This document shows, in pieces, positions 21,821 through 31,881 of a stretch of 64,000 nucleotides of DNA (position 1 is the stretch's first letter; each line of letters starts with the position of its first letter). The translations under genes were made by a program, and so were the position numbers. The notes beneath the pieces are model-generated. The model worked only from the letters and a program-made list of their open reading frames with translations. It was not told where the DNA came from and did no database searches. Source of the DNA: Phytohalomonas tamaricis (GTDB taxonomy: Bacteria; Pseudomonadota; Gammaproteobacteria; Pseudomonadales; Halomonadaceae); contig NZ_PVRV01000020.1 in NCBI RefSeq assembly GCF_003012345.1, positions 186,001 through 250,000 on the forward strand. The letters are read 5' to 3'.

Positions 21821-21846
21821 AACGCCCGGCCTAAAGACCGGGCGTT
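21821..21846 (-). terminator. Terminator after lipA
   Basis: A 9-bp GC-rich stem (21821-21829 with 21838-21846), followed on the reverse strand by GTGCTTTTTG. The stem sequence AACGCCCGG also occurs in the amt terminator. Confidence 0.72.
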
Positions 21847-21872
21847 GAAAGAAGCTATAAACTGTCAGCGCA

Positions 21873-22847
21873 TCATTTCACTTCGACACCATGCGCCTGT
21901 TTGTCTGCATGATAACTTGAACGCACCAACGGACCGGACGCGACATGAACGAAGCCCATCTCACGCCCCTGCTGTGCAAACCAGTCGAACGTCTCAGGAT
22001 GTACCCAACGATCTACGGGCAAATGGTTACGCGATGGCTGCATGTATTGGCCAAGCGTCAACATATCGACATTATGAGCACGCAGGTCTTTCATCACCTC
22101 GATGACCTGCTCATCGGTTTCACCCACCCCCAGCATCAGGCCTGACTTGGTAAGCACTTCGGGACGGGTTTCCTTGTAGCGCTTGAGCAGATCAAGTGAC
22201 CACTGATAGTCCGCACCAGGACGGACACGGCGATAGAGTGCCGGCACCGTTTCAAGATTATGGTTGAAGACATTCGGTGGCTCCTGACGCATGATATCGA
22301 TAGCCACATCCATGCGTCCGCGGAAGTCAGGCACCAGCACTTCAATCTCGATTTCCGGGCTGCGGGCGCGGATTTCACTGATGCAGTTGTTGAAATGCTG
22401 GGCACCACCGTCGCGCAGATCGTCACGGTCGACGGAGGTAATCACCACATACTTCAAACGCATCTCGGCAATGGCTTCGCCCAGCTCACGTGGTTCATCT
22501 TCATTCAATGCATTGGGACGCCCATGCGCGACATCGCAGAACGGGCAGCGCCGCGTACAGATATCGCCCATGATCATGAACGTCGCAGTGCCGCCGTTGA
22601 AACACTCGCCCAGGTTAGGACAGGACGCCTCTTCGCAGACGGTATGCAACTTGTGCTTGCGCAGGGTCTGCTTGATTCTCGTGACTTCCTGAGAGATCGG
22701 CATGCGTACGCGCAGCCAATCGGGCTTCTTCGGCAACGTCTCGGTGGGAATCACTTTAACCGGAATACGCGCAACCTTTTCGGCGCCACGTAGCTTGACG
22801 CCGCGCTCGACGCGACGCTTTTGAGGTGTAGCGGTGGTCTCGGCCAT
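21873..22847 (-). CDS. lipA: Lipoyl synthase LipA
   Basis: A 324-residue radical-SAM enzyme that inserts two sulfurs into protein-bound octanoyl groups to make lipoyl cofactors. Both iron-sulfur motifs are visible: the auxiliary cluster [12 protein letters not shown] and the radical-SAM cluster CTRRCPFCD. It also has FNHNLETV and the C-terminal [11 protein letters not shown] with the cluster-binding serine. It lies 5 nt downstream of lipB, in the ybeD-lipB-lipA order common in gammaproteobacteria. Confidence 0.97.
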   Translation of the reverse strand: MAETTATPQKRRVERGVKLRGAEKVARIPVKVIPTETLPKKPDWLRVRMPISQEVTRIKQTLRKHKLHTVCEEASCPNLGECFNGGTATFMIMGDICTRRCPFCDVAHGRPNALNEDEPRELGEAIAEMRLKYVVITSVDRDDLRDGGAQHFNNCISEIRARSPEIEIEVLVPDFRGRMDVAIDIMRQEPPNVFNHNLETVPALYRRVRPGADYQWSLDLLKRYKETRPEVLTKSGLMLGVGETDEQVIEVMKDLRAHNVDMLTLGQYMQPSRNHLPVDRWVHPETFDWFAQQGREMGFVHVASGPLVRSSYHADKQAHGVEVK

Positions 22848-22852
22848 CAGTT

Positions 22853-23539
22853 TTATCCTACTCGTCGAGAAGTTTCTGCCAGAACATCCGGCTCACCGGA
22901 TGCGGCAATAAATGAAGTATCGCCCAGCTGCTGCGCGAGACACCGTACTAACCGCTTACGCTCAGCAGCCATGTCCGGCGCGGCATCAATCAAATCCCGC
23001 AGTTGTGTCATCGCCATACCAGCATAGCCACAAGGATTGATCCGCCTGAAAGGCGAAAGATCCATATCGATATTAAAGGCGATACCATGGAAACTGCTGC
23101 CGCGGCGAATACGTAACCCCAACGAGGCAATCTTGGCCTCGCCTACATAAACGCCCGGCGCATCGGACCGTGCTCGCGCTATTATATCATGTTCGGACAG
23201 CGCCTCGATGACCGCATTTTCCAATGCGTTGACCAGCGCTCGCACGCCCAGTTCGCGACGCCGTACATCCAAAAGCGGATAAAGCACAATCTGTCCGGGG
23301 CCATGATAAGTCACCTGACCGCCGCGGTCGGTCTGGATCACGGGAATATCACCCGCGCCCAGAACATGCTCACTCTTGCCCGCCTGCCCCTGTGTAAAAA
23401 CAGGCGCATGCTCGACGACCCATAATTGATCTCGCGACGCCTGATCGCGTGTATCGGTGTAGGTCCGCATGGCCTGCCATACCTGCTCGTAGGGCTGTTG
23501 GCCAAGATAGTAAACATCGACGGTGTCAGTGTCAGCCAT
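22853..23539 (-). CDS. lipB: Octanoyltransferase LipB
   Basis: A 228-residue cytoplasmic transferase moving octanoyl from acyl carrier protein to lipoyl domains, supplying LipA. Motifs are [24 protein letters not shown] with the catalytic lysine region, and [12 protein letters not shown] with the acyl-carrying cysteine. The ATG at 23539 overlaps the DUF493 stop (TGATG), so translation is coupled. Confidence 0.95.
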   Translation of the reverse strand: MADTDTVDVYYLGQQPYEQVWQAMRTYTDTRDQASRDQLWVVEHAPVFTQGQAGKSEHVLGAGDIPVIQTDRGGQVTYHGPGQIVLYPLLDVRRRELGVRALVNALENAVIEALSEHDIIARARSDAPGVYVGEAKIASLGLRIRRGSSFHGIAFNIDMDLSPFRRINPCGYAGMAMTQLRDLIDAAPDMAAERKRLVRCLAQQLGDTSFIAASGEPDVLAETSRRVG

Positions 23540-23832
23540 CAAAGCACCATATGTACTTGCCCGGTTGCTTTCAGGGCAGCAAAAAGTGCTTCAAGCTGTG
23601 GCTGTCCGGTCGCCACGATCGTGACTCGCAATGAGCGATACTTACCGTTGCGGCTGTCTTGGTGTGTGACACTTGACCGGTCAAACGAGGGAGCATGTTC
23701 TTCGAGAATGTCCAAGGCCATGACATGAAAGTCATTGGAATTGTTGCCGACGATCTTGAGCGAGTAATCGCACGGAAACTCAATCTTGGGCGGATTCTCG
23801 GATGTCGCTTTGGAAGGAGGCTGTGGGCTCAT
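23539..23832 (-). CDS. ybeD: YbeD-like DUF493 protein
   Basis: A 97-residue small ACT-like alpha/beta protein. It has [13 protein letters not shown] at the start and a C-terminal [24 protein letters not shown]. It sits between dacA and lipB as in E. coli, with unknown biochemical function. The ATG at 23832 (MSPQPP) is chosen; the open frame to 23892 would run into the dacA terminator. Confidence 0.9.
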   Translation of the reverse strand: MSPQPPSKATSENPPKIEFPCDYSLKIVGNNSNDFHVMALDILEEHAPSFDRSSVTHQDSRNGKYRSLRVTIVATGQPQLEALFAALKATGQVHMVL

Positions 23833-23885
23833 GATGTCCTGATGCGTATCATTTTCGATCAGTTTACTTAACTCCACTGCAAATA

Positions 23886-23918
23886 AAAACAAGGCGATTC
23901 GTCAATCGAATCGCCTTG
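23886..23918 (-). terminator. Terminator after dacA
   Basis: A perfect 11-bp stem (23890-23900 with 23908-23918) followed on the reverse strand by a T-rich run. It separates dacA from ybeD. Confidence 0.82.
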
Positions 23919-23949
23919 CAAGCCAATCAGAAAAGCAGTCTAAACGATC

Positions 23950-25137
23950 TCACTCGAATAGGCCGTACACAAATTTCTGCACGCTGTCCCAAATGCGCTT
24001 GAAGAAACCGCCCTGCTCGACTGCCTCCAGTGCGACCAGTGGCTCTTCGTGAATGACTTCATCGCCTTGCACAACCTGTAGCGTACCGTACTGCTTGCCA
24101 GCCTCGATAGGCGCTTCCAGGTTCTGCTGCACATTCATACGTGCAGCCAGTTGATCATCATTCTGACTGGGTACAGTCAGATAGACCTCATGATCGACCC
24201 CAAGCTTGACCTGATTTTGCGCGCCGCCCCATACACGTGCTTCATTGAGTACTGCACCCTTGTCATAAAGTTTCTGCGACTTGTAATAGCGGAAACCGTA
24301 AGACAGCAGTTTCTGTGTTTCCTGAGCACGGGCTTCTTCAGAATTTGTGCCGAGCACCACAGCGATTAGGCGAGTGTCTTCCTGCTTGGCTGAGGCTACC
24401 AAGCAATAACCGGCTTCTTCGGTATGACCGGTTTTCAAACCATCGACGGTCTTGTCACGCCACAGCAGCAAATTGCGGTTAGGCTGACGGATGTCGTTAT
24501 AGGTGAAATATTTTTCGGAATAAAGCTTATAGTGGCCGGGATAATCTTCAATGATATGACGCGCAATAATGGCCAGATCGTGAGCAGAGGAATAATGATC
24601 CGGATTTGGCAGCCCAGTGGGATTCATGAAATGCGTGTTCTTAAGCCCCATCATCTTGGCATGCTGGTTCATCAACTGGGCAAAAGCATCCTCGCTACCG
24701 GCAATATGCTCCGACATGGCCACACTGGCATCGTTTCCTGACTGGATGACGATGCCCTGCATCAGGTCATTGACACTGGCATAGGTGCCTACCCGCAAGA
24801 ACATGCGCGAGCCACCCGTCCGCCAGGCATTTTCGCTAATTCTTACCTGATCATCGGGCGCAAGATTGCCCTTGTCCATTTCATATTCAGCAATATAGGC
24901 CGTCATCATCTTGGTCAGACTGGCCGGAGGGACACGCTCATCGGCATTATTTTCAACCAGAATGCGTCCACTCTTGGCGTCCATCAACACCCAGGCCTTG
25001 GCCGCCAGACTCGGGGGAGAAGGAATCATGCTACCAAGATCAGCAGCAAGTGCCGGAGTCGTTGCGAAAGAAACCCCGAGGACAGCCAGCGCTGTCAGTT
25101 TGCGCAAGCGGCGCAAGGATGATGCAAGAAATGTCAT
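23950..25137 (-). CDS. dacA: D-alanyl-D-alanine carboxypeptidase (PBP5/6 family)
   Basis: A 395-residue low-molecular-weight penicillin-binding protein that trims the terminal D-Ala of peptidoglycan stem peptides. An N-terminal signal peptide ends near TTPALA/ADL. The catalytic motifs are Ser73-Lys76 (SLTK), SGN at about 134-136 and KTG at about 236-238. The C-terminal beta domain is followed by an amphipathic tail (GGFFKRIWDSVQKFVYG) that anchors such proteins to the inner membrane. It is downstream of rlpA on the same strand. Confidence 0.95.
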   Translation of the reverse strand: MTFLASSLRRLRKLTALAVLGVSFATTPALAADLGSMIPSPPSLAAKAWVLMDAKSGRILVENNADERVPPASLTKMMTAYIAEYEMDKGNLAPDDQVRISENAWRTGGSRMFLRVGTYASVNDLMQGIVIQSGNDASVAMSEHIAGSEDAFAQLMNQHAKMMGLKNTHFMNPTGLPNPDHYSSAHDLAIIARHIIEDYPGHYKLYSEKYFTYNDIRQPNRNLLLWRDKTVDGLKTGHTEEAGYCLVASAKQEDTRLIAVVLGTNSEEARAQETQKLLSYGFRYYKSQKLYDKGAVLNEARVWGGAQNQVKLGVDHEVYLTVPSQNDDQLAARMNVQQNLEAPIEAGKQYGTLQVVQGDEVIHEEPLVALEAVEQGGFFKRIWDSVQKFVYGLFE

Positions 25138-25179
25138 GTTACCCGTTCTCGTGTGACGTACTTTAGTCTGCTACTGAAA

Positions 25180-26184
25180 CTAGTCCGATGCTGAAACGAT
25201 AAATGCACGCTCATAGCCTGCATCGCGCAGCTCGGACTTAACGGATTCGACCATGATCGGGTCGCTAAGCGGACCGATCTGGACGCGGTGCATCGCTGCG
25301 TGCTGGCTGACTCTGACCGGCCTGGAAAGCTGGGATTCCAGCTTCGCCTTGAGTGCATTGGCACCCGCCGCCGAGCCAAGCGCAGCCACCTGCAGGTAAA
25401 CAGTGGGTTCGCCCTTGTTAACGCCAGGAACACCCGAAGCGTTCTTCCCAGCTGATCCAGCACTGGCTGACACACTAATGCCTGTTGCAGGCTGAGTCGA
25501 TGGCTTGTTGTTAACTACAGTGGTTTGCGCAAGCGTTTTTGTCGACGCCGCTGAGACCGCCTCGGTCGAAGGTAGCGGCTGTGCCTTCCTGACTACCTGA
25601 GTCGCGGACCGCCCCGCCTGCCAGGCGACTGGATCAATCGCCTCGACACGCACCCGCGCCGTGCCCTTAGCAAGCATATCGAGACGGGACGCCGCCGCAT
25701 ACGAAAGATCAATCAGGCGATCATCGTGAAAAGGCCCCCGATCGTTGACCTTGACGATCACCGAGCGGTTGTTATCAAGGTTGGTCACGCGTGCATAGGT
25801 AGGCAAAGGAAGCGATTTATGTGCCGCTGACATCTTGTACATGTCATACGGCTCCCCGCTTGCCGTTGCATAGCCTTGAAACTTGGTGCCATAGAAAGAG
25901 GCCAGCCCGATATTGGCATAGCCCTCGCTGCTGGAGAGCACGTGATAGGTCTTGCCCCATACTTGATAGGTGGGCCGATTGCCGCTTTTCGCCAGCGGCT
26001 CGACCTTGGGGACTGCATCGGGCACATTCGAGACATCTATCGACGCGTCAGGATAGCCATCCTTATCGACAGCATAACGCCCCTTGCTTCCACTGGAGGC
26101 ACTCCCTTGAGTCCCCCCACCGGAACCCGCACACCCTGCAAGCAAGACGACACATGCCACGACAAACAAGCTTTTCAATTTCAC
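25180..26184 (-). CDS. rlpA: RlpA septal-ring lytic transglycosylase, lipoprotein
   Basis: A 334-residue outer-membrane lipoprotein. The lipobox LLAGC is at about residues 14-18. A double-psi beta barrel (GLASFYGTKFQGYATASGEPYDMY, VKVNDRGPFHDDRLIDLS) carries the conserved Asp and His. A Ser/Ala-rich linker is followed by a C-terminal SPOR domain (VYLQVAALGS). It cleaves denuded glycan strands and localises to the septum through SPOR in related species. The start is a GTG (26184) with AGGAG upstream inside the end of mltB, so the two genes are coupled. Confidence 0.95.
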   Translation of the reverse strand: MKLKSLFVVACVVLLAGCAGSGGGTQGSASSGSKGRYAVDKDGYPDASIDVSNVPDAVPKVEPLAKSGNRPTYQVWGKTYHVLSSSEGYANIGLASFYGTKFQGYATASGEPYDMYKMSAAHKSLPLPTYARVTNLDNNRSVIVKVNDRGPFHDDRLIDLSYAAASRLDMLAKGTARVRVEAIDPVAWQAGRSATQVVRKAQPLPSTEAVSAASTKTLAQTTVVNNKPSTQPATGISVSASAGSAGKNASGVPGVNKGEPTVYLQVAALGSAAGANALKAKLESQLSRPVRVSQHAAMHRVQIGPLSDPIMVESVKSELRDAGYERAFIVSASD

Positions 26185-26185
26185 G

Positions 26186-27214
26186 TCAGCTCTCCTGTGC
26201 CAACGCTTCCTTGATACGCTCAGCGAGCGTCGTCACAGCCATCGCATAGAGATGGCTGTGGTTATACCGTGTAATCACATAAAAATTATCCAGGCCGAGG
26301 ACATAACGGTAATGACCATCAGCGAAGTTCAACGCCAGAGGAATAACATTGGCATTACTGGGTAGAGCGCCCTGCGGACGAATACCCGCCTGTTCAAGAG
26401 AAGCGACACTAACGCTGGGAGGACTGGCCTTGTTGAAGGTAATCGATTCCGGCGGTACGTCCGGCCCTGTTGCTTCTACTAAAATGGGGCCCCCAGTCTG
26501 CCAGTGATGACGGCGGAAATAATTCGCTACGCTGCCTATTGCATCCTCAGGCTCTTTCCACAGGTCCTTGACACCGTCCCCGTTAAAATCAACCGCATAA
26601 GCCTGATAACTGGTCGGCATGAACTGAGGATACCCCATCGCCCCGGCATAGGACCCCTTGAGCTCAAGCGGATCGAGGCCTTGACGAAGTGTCAACGCCA
26701 GATACGCCTCCAGCTCACCTCGGAAGAAATCAGAACGCTTGGGGTAATCAAAAGCGAGCGTAGATAGCGCATCGACAACGCGATATTTGCCCGTATTACG
26801 ACCGTAATAGGTTTCAACGCCAATGATTGCGGCAATGATCTCACGCGGCACGCCATACTCGCTTTCGGCGCGCTGCATCGCATCTTCGTACGTCTTGACG
26901 AATTTCACACCCGCCTGGACACGCTCTGGCTGCATGAACAGATCGCGATACTCGTCCCAGCGCAGACGGCGTTCTGCCGGACGATTCATCGCATCGATGA
27001 TGCTCTGCTGATGCGTTGCATTGCGCATTGCTTCAGTCAGCTTCTGCCGGTCGATGCCCTTGCTCGCCAGCATGTCAACGAGCGATTTGACCTCGGGCTT
27101 GGTCGCAGGATCATATTCTCCCGCGCCAAATGCCGTCGATGACGCCGTCACGCTCACTACCAATGACAACAACCAACCAAAACGTGACCTTCCATGAGCG
27201 AAACCAGACGTCAT
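26186..27214 (-). CDS. mltB: Lytic murein transglycosylase B (soluble MltB/SltB type)
   Basis: A 342-residue family 3 lytic transglycosylase. The catalytic glutamate is in IGVETYYGRNTG. GAMGYPQFMPTSYQAYAVDFNGDGVKDLW contains the EF-hand-like loop typical of MltB. The N-terminal hydrophobic segment (GWLLSLVVSVTASSTAFG) is a signal peptide, but it has no lipobox cysteine, unlike E. coli MltB; a soluble periplasmic enzyme is expected. The ATG at 27214 has GGGAG upstream. It lies between rodA and rlpA in the usual order. Confidence 0.94.
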   Translation of the reverse strand: MTSGFAHGRSRFGWLLSLVVSVTASSTAFGAGEYDPATKPEVKSLVDMLASKGIDRQKLTEAMRNATHQQSIIDAMNRPAERRLRWDEYRDLFMQPERVQAGVKFVKTYEDAMQRAESEYGVPREIIAAIIGVETYYGRNTGKYRVVDALSTLAFDYPKRSDFFRGELEAYLALTLRQGLDPLELKGSYAGAMGYPQFMPTSYQAYAVDFNGDGVKDLWKEPEDAIGSVANYFRRHHWQTGGPILVEATGPDVPPESITFNKASPPSVSVASLEQAGIRPQGALPSNANVIPLALNFADGHYRYVLGLDNFYVITRYNHSHLYAMAVTTLAERIKEALAQES

Positions 27215-27225
27215 GGTATTTCTCC

Positions 27226-28362
27226 CTAGCGCGGCAGTAACTTGCGGTGGGTGTGAATGGACATCAGGATACCGAAGCCGGCCAGCAGGGTCACGCTGGA
27301 GGTGCCACCGTAACTGACCAGCGGTAATGGAACGCCCACCACAGGTAGTAATCCGCTCACCATGCCTATATTGACGAATACATAAACGAAAAATGTCAGA
27401 ATGAGGCTGCCCCCAAGCAGCCGCCCGAAAGTATCCTGTGCCTTGTTGGCGACGTAAAGCCCCCGACCGACAATCAACAGATAAAAAAACAGCAGCACAA
27501 GCATACCTATCAGCCCAAACTCCTCTCCCAGAACGGCAACAATGAAGTCAGTATGCCGCTCAGGTAGAAATTCAAGCTGTGATTGGGTCCCTTCCATCCA
27601 GCCCTTGCCATAGATGCCCCCAGAACCAATCGCTGTCTTGGATTGGATAATATTCCAGCCGGCACCAAGCGGGTCGCTTTCGGGGTTTATAAAGGTCAGA
27701 ACACGCTGCTTCTGATAACCGTGCATATTAAGCCACAGCAAAGGTAGCGCTGCCGCGACGACTACGGCGCAAAACGCGATGATTCTCCATGAAAGCCCGG
27801 CCAAAAGAATAACGAACGAGGCCGTCGCAGCGACGAGAAATGATGTCCCTAGATCGGGCTGATCGGCTATCAAACCGACCGGTATTATCATCAATAAGAT
27901 GCATACCCCTAGATCTTTCCAATTCATCGGCAGACTGCGTCGCGCGAGATACGCCGATAGCATCATGGGCATTGCCAGTTTCATCAGTTCCGATGGCTGA
28001 AAACGGAACAGACCGGGGATTTCCAACCAGCGCTGAGCGCCCATAGCGTGATAGCCCATTACATCGACAGCAATAAGCATCAACGTTACCGCACCATAGA
28101 ACACCGGCGCCCAGCGCAGCATCATCTGGGGAGGAATCTGAGCAATGGCAAACATGATAAAAAATGCAGCAATAAAGCGAATCGCCTGCGCCTCGACCAG
28201 CCGCTTAGCTTCACCGCTGGCACTATAGAGCACCACCAGACCGCCCCCCATGATGATAAGCAACAATAGAATCATCCATGGGTCTAGACGCAGGCTTTCC
28301 CAGCTGAGGCGGCCACGCCGACGTTTATTGCGCCGATAAATCCTTGTCCAAGTATTAATCAT
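27226..28362 (-). CDS. rodA: Peptidoglycan glycosyltransferase RodA (MrdB)
   Basis: A 378-residue SEDS-family polymerase with about ten membrane segments, building glycan strands for rod elongation with PBP2. SEDS motifs include FRFQPSELMKLA, LIADQPDLGTSF with the catalytic Asp region, LPERHTDFIVAVLGEEFG, and the C-terminal VPLPLVSYGGTS. It lies 10 nt downstream of mrdA, as is standard for the elongasome pair. Confidence 0.96.
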   Translation of the reverse strand: MINTWTRIYRRNKRRRGRLSWESLRLDPWMILLLLIIMGGGLVVLYSASGEAKRLVEAQAIRFIAAFFIMFAIAQIPPQMMLRWAPVFYGAVTLMLIAVDVMGYHAMGAQRWLEIPGLFRFQPSELMKLAMPMMLSAYLARRSLPMNWKDLGVCILLMIIPVGLIADQPDLGTSFLVAATASFVILLAGLSWRIIAFCAVVVAAALPLLWLNMHGYQKQRVLTFINPESDPLGAGWNIIQSKTAIGSGGIYGKGWMEGTQSQLEFLPERHTDFIVAVLGEEFGLIGMLVLLFFYLLIVGRGLYVANKAQDTFGRLLGGSLILTFFVYVFVNIGMVSGLLPVVGVPLPLVSYGGTSSVTLLAGFGILMSIHTHRKLLPR

Positions 28363-28372
28363 AGCGTTTCCA

Positions 28373-30289
28373 TCAGTCCCCCACGTTCTGAACTGTCGCC
28401 TCGCTCTGGCTCGCCTCGACAGCCGCCTTGGCTTCTTCTTCAGACTTCATGTGAGGCAGTATCCAGGCATCCAGCATTTCACGGGCAATAGGCGCGGCCA
28501 CGCGGCTTCCACCCCCTCCATTCTCGACAATGACCGCAACGGCAATCTGGGGATCTTCAATAGGGCCGAAGGCCGTAAACAGGGCATGATCATGAAGACG
28601 CTCGGCCAATTCCGCGGCGTTATATTTTTGCTCCTGGCCCAGCGTAAATACCTGAGCGGTACCGGATTTACCAGCCATGCGATATTGAAGATTCCGACCT
28701 GAAGCGCGTCCCGACCCTTCACTTCCCGACATGACGTTCTCCATGGCACCGAATACCAGATCCCACCATCTATCGTTGGTAAGTTCGATATCTTCCGGCG
28801 TATTGGGAAACGGGGGCGTTATAGCCTGATCACCGATTTTCTGAGCAAGGTGGGGGCGCACCCAATGTCCTTTGTTGGCTAACACCGCCAACGCCGTCGC
28901 CATCTGTAAAGGCGTTGCCAGCCAATAGCCCTGACCAATGCCTACTGATAGCGTTTCGCCGGGATACCAAGGCTTGTTATAGCGTCCACGTTTCCAATCC
29001 TGCGAGGGCATCAAGCCACTTCGCGGCGCCCAGACGTCGAGACTATGGTCTTCGCCGAAGCCAAAGCGATGCATGAACGAGGAGAGCCGGTCAATGCCCA
29101 ACTCATGGGCGACGGTAAAGAAATAAGTATCGTTGGAGACCGTGATGGCACGCTTCATATCAACCCGGCCATGCCCCCAACGCAGCCAGTTACGGTACTT
29201 GCGCGAATCGTTGGGTAATTGGTAATAGCCGGGGTCGTAGACCGTATCCGAAGGCGTGATGACACCATTTTGCAATCCTGCCAGTGCCATGTAGGGTTTG
29301 ACGGTAGATGCGGGCGGGTATTGGCCGTGTATGGCGCGGTTATAAAGTGGCAGGTCAGGGTCGTCCTGCAACGCCTTGTAGGATTTGTAATCAATGCCCG
29401 TAACAAACTGATTGGCGTCAAACCCCGGTGACGACACCATGGCCAAGATAGCCCCGGTCTTTGGTTCAACCGCAACGATAGAACCACGGCGCCCGTCGAG
29501 TAATTCAGCGCCCAGCTCTTGCAACTTGGCGTCGATTGTCAGCCTGATATCCTCGCCGGGAATCGGCGGTGTACGACTTAACTCCCGCAGAGCACGACCA
29601 CGAGCATTGGTTTCAACCTGCCGATACCCCACCGTGCCGTGCAATTTGTCTTCATAGAACCGCTCGATGCCTGTCTTGCCGACAAAATGCGTACTCGCGT
29701 AGTTACTCGAATCAAGCCGCTGAAGATCCTTCTCGCTAATACGTCCGACATAACCCAGCACATGGGACATCAAAGGACCTTGCGGATAGTAGCGCAGCAT
29801 CTGTGCCTCGACTTCGACACCAGGAAGGCGGTAACGATTAACGGCCAGTTCGGCGATTTGATGCTCGGTCAAATCGCTCATGAGAAGCGCAGGCTGATAG
29901 GGTCTTTGACGTTGACGCGAACGTGTCTGAAAAATCTCAGTCTGATCCTGTGGCAGGTCGAGAATGGATACCAGCAGCTTTATCGTATCGTCGACATCGC
30001 CGGCGCGCTCGCGCACCAGCGTCAAATTGTATGTGGGCCTGTTTTCGGCCAGCAGCGTCCCGTTACGGTCATAAATCAATCCACGGGTGGGCGGTAAAGG
30101 CTCGACCCGCATACGGTTCTTATCAGAACGCGTGATAAAGGCCTGATGTTCGATGACCTGCAGGTAGACAAGTCGCCCCACCAGCGCACAGGTCAATAAC
30201 ATTACGACCAGCGCCGCCACTAGGCTTCGACGTCGGAACAGGCCGACTTCCTGCTCGGGATTTTTAAGCGTCGCGCGACGTTGGCGCAT
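28373..30289 (-). CDS. mrdA: Penicillin-binding protein 2 (PBP2, MrdA)
   Basis: A 638-residue class B penicillin-binding protein and transpeptidase of cell elongation. It has a short cytoplasmic N-terminus, one membrane anchor at about residues 22-42 (VAALVVMLLTCALVG), a pedestal domain, and the transpeptidase domain with Ser328-Lys331 (STVK), an SxN-type motif in TVSNDTYF, and KSGTAQVF. It partners with RodA just downstream. The ribosome site before 30289 is weak. Confidence 0.96.
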   Translation of the reverse strand: MRQRRATLKNPEQEVGLFRRRSLVAALVVMLLTCALVGRLVYLQVIEHQAFITRSDKNRMRVEPLPPTRGLIYDRNGTLLAENRPTYNLTLVRERAGDVDDTIKLLVSILDLPQDQTEIFQTRSRQRQRPYQPALLMSDLTEHQIAELAVNRYRLPGVEVEAQMLRYYPQGPLMSHVLGYVGRISEKDLQRLDSSNYASTHFVGKTGIERFYEDKLHGTVGYRQVETNARGRALRELSRTPPIPGEDIRLTIDAKLQELGAELLDGRRGSIVAVEPKTGAILAMVSSPGFDANQFVTGIDYKSYKALQDDPDLPLYNRAIHGQYPPASTVKPYMALAGLQNGVITPSDTVYDPGYYQLPNDSRKYRNWLRWGHGRVDMKRAITVSNDTYFFTVAHELGIDRLSSFMHRFGFGEDHSLDVWAPRSGLMPSQDWKRGRYNKPWYPGETLSVGIGQGYWLATPLQMATALAVLANKGHWVRPHLAQKIGDQAITPPFPNTPEDIELTNDRWWDLVFGAMENVMSGSEGSGRASGRNLQYRMAGKSGTAQVFTLGQEQKYNAAELAERLHDHALFTAFGPIEDPQIAVAVIVENGGGGSRVAAPIAREMLDAWILPHMKSEEEAKAAVEASQSEATVQNVGD

Positions 30290-30316
30290 GTTTGGATTCT
30301 AGTGTTGCTGGAATAA

Positions 30317-30784
30317 TCAACGGTGATAGGGGTGTCCGACAAGCAACGTCCACGCACGATAGAGCTGCTCTGCCAGTAGTATCCTCACCAACGGATGGGG
30401 CAACGTTAATTTGGAAAGGGACCAATGGTGCTCAGCGCGATTCAAGCAACGCTGATCGAGCCCGTCCGGGCCCCCCACCAGTAGCGTCACATCACGCCCC
30501 GCGTGACGCCACTCATCCAATTCCTTCGCCAAATGCGGCGTCGACCAGGCTTTGCCAGTGACCTCAAGTGCGATGACATGTTCATCATCGCGAAGGCGCG
30601 ACAGTATTCGGTCGCCCTCCGCTGCGATTGCACGTGCAGGATCAGCGCTTTTCTGGCGAGGCCCTGGAGGAATCTCGATCACTTCAAGCGCGAAATCGCG
30701 TGGCATCCGCTTGCGATACTCTTCTACACCTTGCTCAACCCAGTCGGGCATACGGGTGCCGACAGCCAGTATCTTAAGCTTCAC
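30317..30784 (-). CDS. rlmH: 23S rRNA pseudouridine-1915 N3-methyltransferase RlmH
   Basis: A 155-residue SPOUT methyltransferase acting on 70S ribosomes with S-adenosylmethionine. It starts [16 protein letters not shown] from a GTG codon. The SAM-binding knot is visible in [11 protein letters not shown], and the C-terminal [19 protein letters not shown] matches the family. The GTG overlaps the rsfS stop by 4 nt. The length equals E. coli RlmH (155). Confidence 0.96.
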   Translation of the reverse strand: MKLKILAVGTRMPDWVEQGVEEYRKRMPRDFALEVIEIPPGPRQKSADPARAIAAEGDRILSRLRDDEHVIALEVTGKAWSTPHLAKELDEWRHAGRDVTLLVGGPDGLDQRCLNRAEHHWSLSKLTLPHPLVRILLAEQLYRAWTLLVGHPYHR

Positions 30785-31143
30785 CGCTCGCCTCCACGCG
30801 CCCCCTCCTGACGATCACCGGGCAAATCTGACCATAGACGTTCAAGATCATACAGTTGGCGTGTTTCAGGCATCATGACATGGACGACGACATCACCCAG
30901 ATCGACGAGCACCCATTCACTGCCCTGCTTGCCTTCGATACCCAAAGGACGAATGCCTTCGGCTTTGACGCGCTCGACGACATTGTCAGCCAGCGCACTG
31001 ATATGACGACTCGACGTGCCACTTGCGACTACCATGACATCGGTCACGCTAGTCAGTTCCGCCACGTTGAGTTCGGTAATGTCACGTCCCTTAAGTTCTT
31101 CAAGGGCATCGATTACCAGAGATGAGAGTGCTTCTGTCTGCAT
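30781..31143 (-). CDS. rsfS: Ribosome silencing factor RsfS
   Basis: A 120-residue protein binding L14 of the large subunit and blocking subunit joining when nutrients are short. Typical motifs are [17 protein letters not shown] and [15 protein letters not shown]. It has AGGAG upstream of the ATG and is followed by rlmH in the usual order. The C-terminus has a Gly/Arg-rich tail ([12 protein letters not shown]). Confidence 0.95.
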   Translation of the reverse strand: MQTEALSSLVIDALEELKGRDITELNVAELTSVTDVMVVASGTSSRHISALADNVVERVKAEGIRPLGIEGKQGSEWVLVDLGDVVVHVMMPETRQLYDLERLWSDLPGDRQEGARGGER

Positions 31144-31209
31144 AGCTCCTCGGATGTGTGTTAACGCGAACGGGCATTTTACTCGTCAGCGTTTTTTTAG
31201 CCAGACGTT

Positions 31210-31881
31210 TTAAACATCATTTTGCTGATAGAGCAAATGACGCTGAATATAGTGTTCCACGGCATCGGGAATCAGGTACCGGACGCTTTTTCCATCAGAG
31301 AGGCGTTCTCTTATCGAGGTTGCAGAAATGGCCATTTGAGTAGACAAGCTAATATGCAGCATCTTGCCATGAGGCGTCGCCATCAATGCCTCGCGGCTAT
31401 CCACTTCACGTCCTGCCACTAGGCGTACCAGATCTTCGGCCATCTCGAACTGATACCCAGGACGATCAATAACCACAAGATGGGCATAATCGAACAAAGC
31501 TTCTGGACGATGCCACTGCGGCAGGCTCAAAAATGAGTCAATTCCAATCGCCATGACAAGGCGGGCTTGTTGACCATACTGCTGACGCAACGACGCCAAG
31601 GTATCTAAAGAATAGGAAAAGCCTTCACGTGCGATTTCACGATCATCGGCTATCACATGTGGCGTCTCACCAATGCCGGCTTTGAGCATGGCGAAGCGAT
31701 CCTGTGACGATACCCCTGGCGCTTCGCGATGCGGCGGCATATGGCTTAAGACCATATGCACGCAATCGAGTTCCAAGGCCTCCTGCAATTCAACTGCACT
31801 GCGCAAGTGGGCAGAGTGGACCGGATTGAAGGTTCCGCCCAACATCGCGACACAAGGATGCTCAGTAAACCATTTGCCCAT
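31210..31881 (-). CDS. nadD: Nicotinate-nucleotide adenylyltransferase NadD
   Basis: A 223-residue enzyme joining nicotinate mononucleotide with ATP to form deamido-NAD. The nucleotidyltransferase motifs are MLGGTFNPVHSAHL and ISATSIRERL. The ATG at 31881 overlaps the proA stop (TGATG), so it is coupled to proA, the same order as in Pseudomonas. The length is close to the family's usual 210-220. Confidence 0.95.
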   Translation of the reverse strand: MGKWFTEHPCVAMLGGTFNPVHSAHLRSAVELQEALELDCVHMVLSHMPPHREAPGVSSQDRFAMLKAGIGETPHVIADDREIAREGFSYSLDTLASLRQQYGQQARLVMAIGIDSFLSLPQWHRPEALFDYAHLVVIDRPGYQFEMAEDLVRLVAGREVDSREALMATPHGKMLHISLSTQMAISATSIRERLSDGKSVRYLIPDAVEHYIQRHLLYQQNDV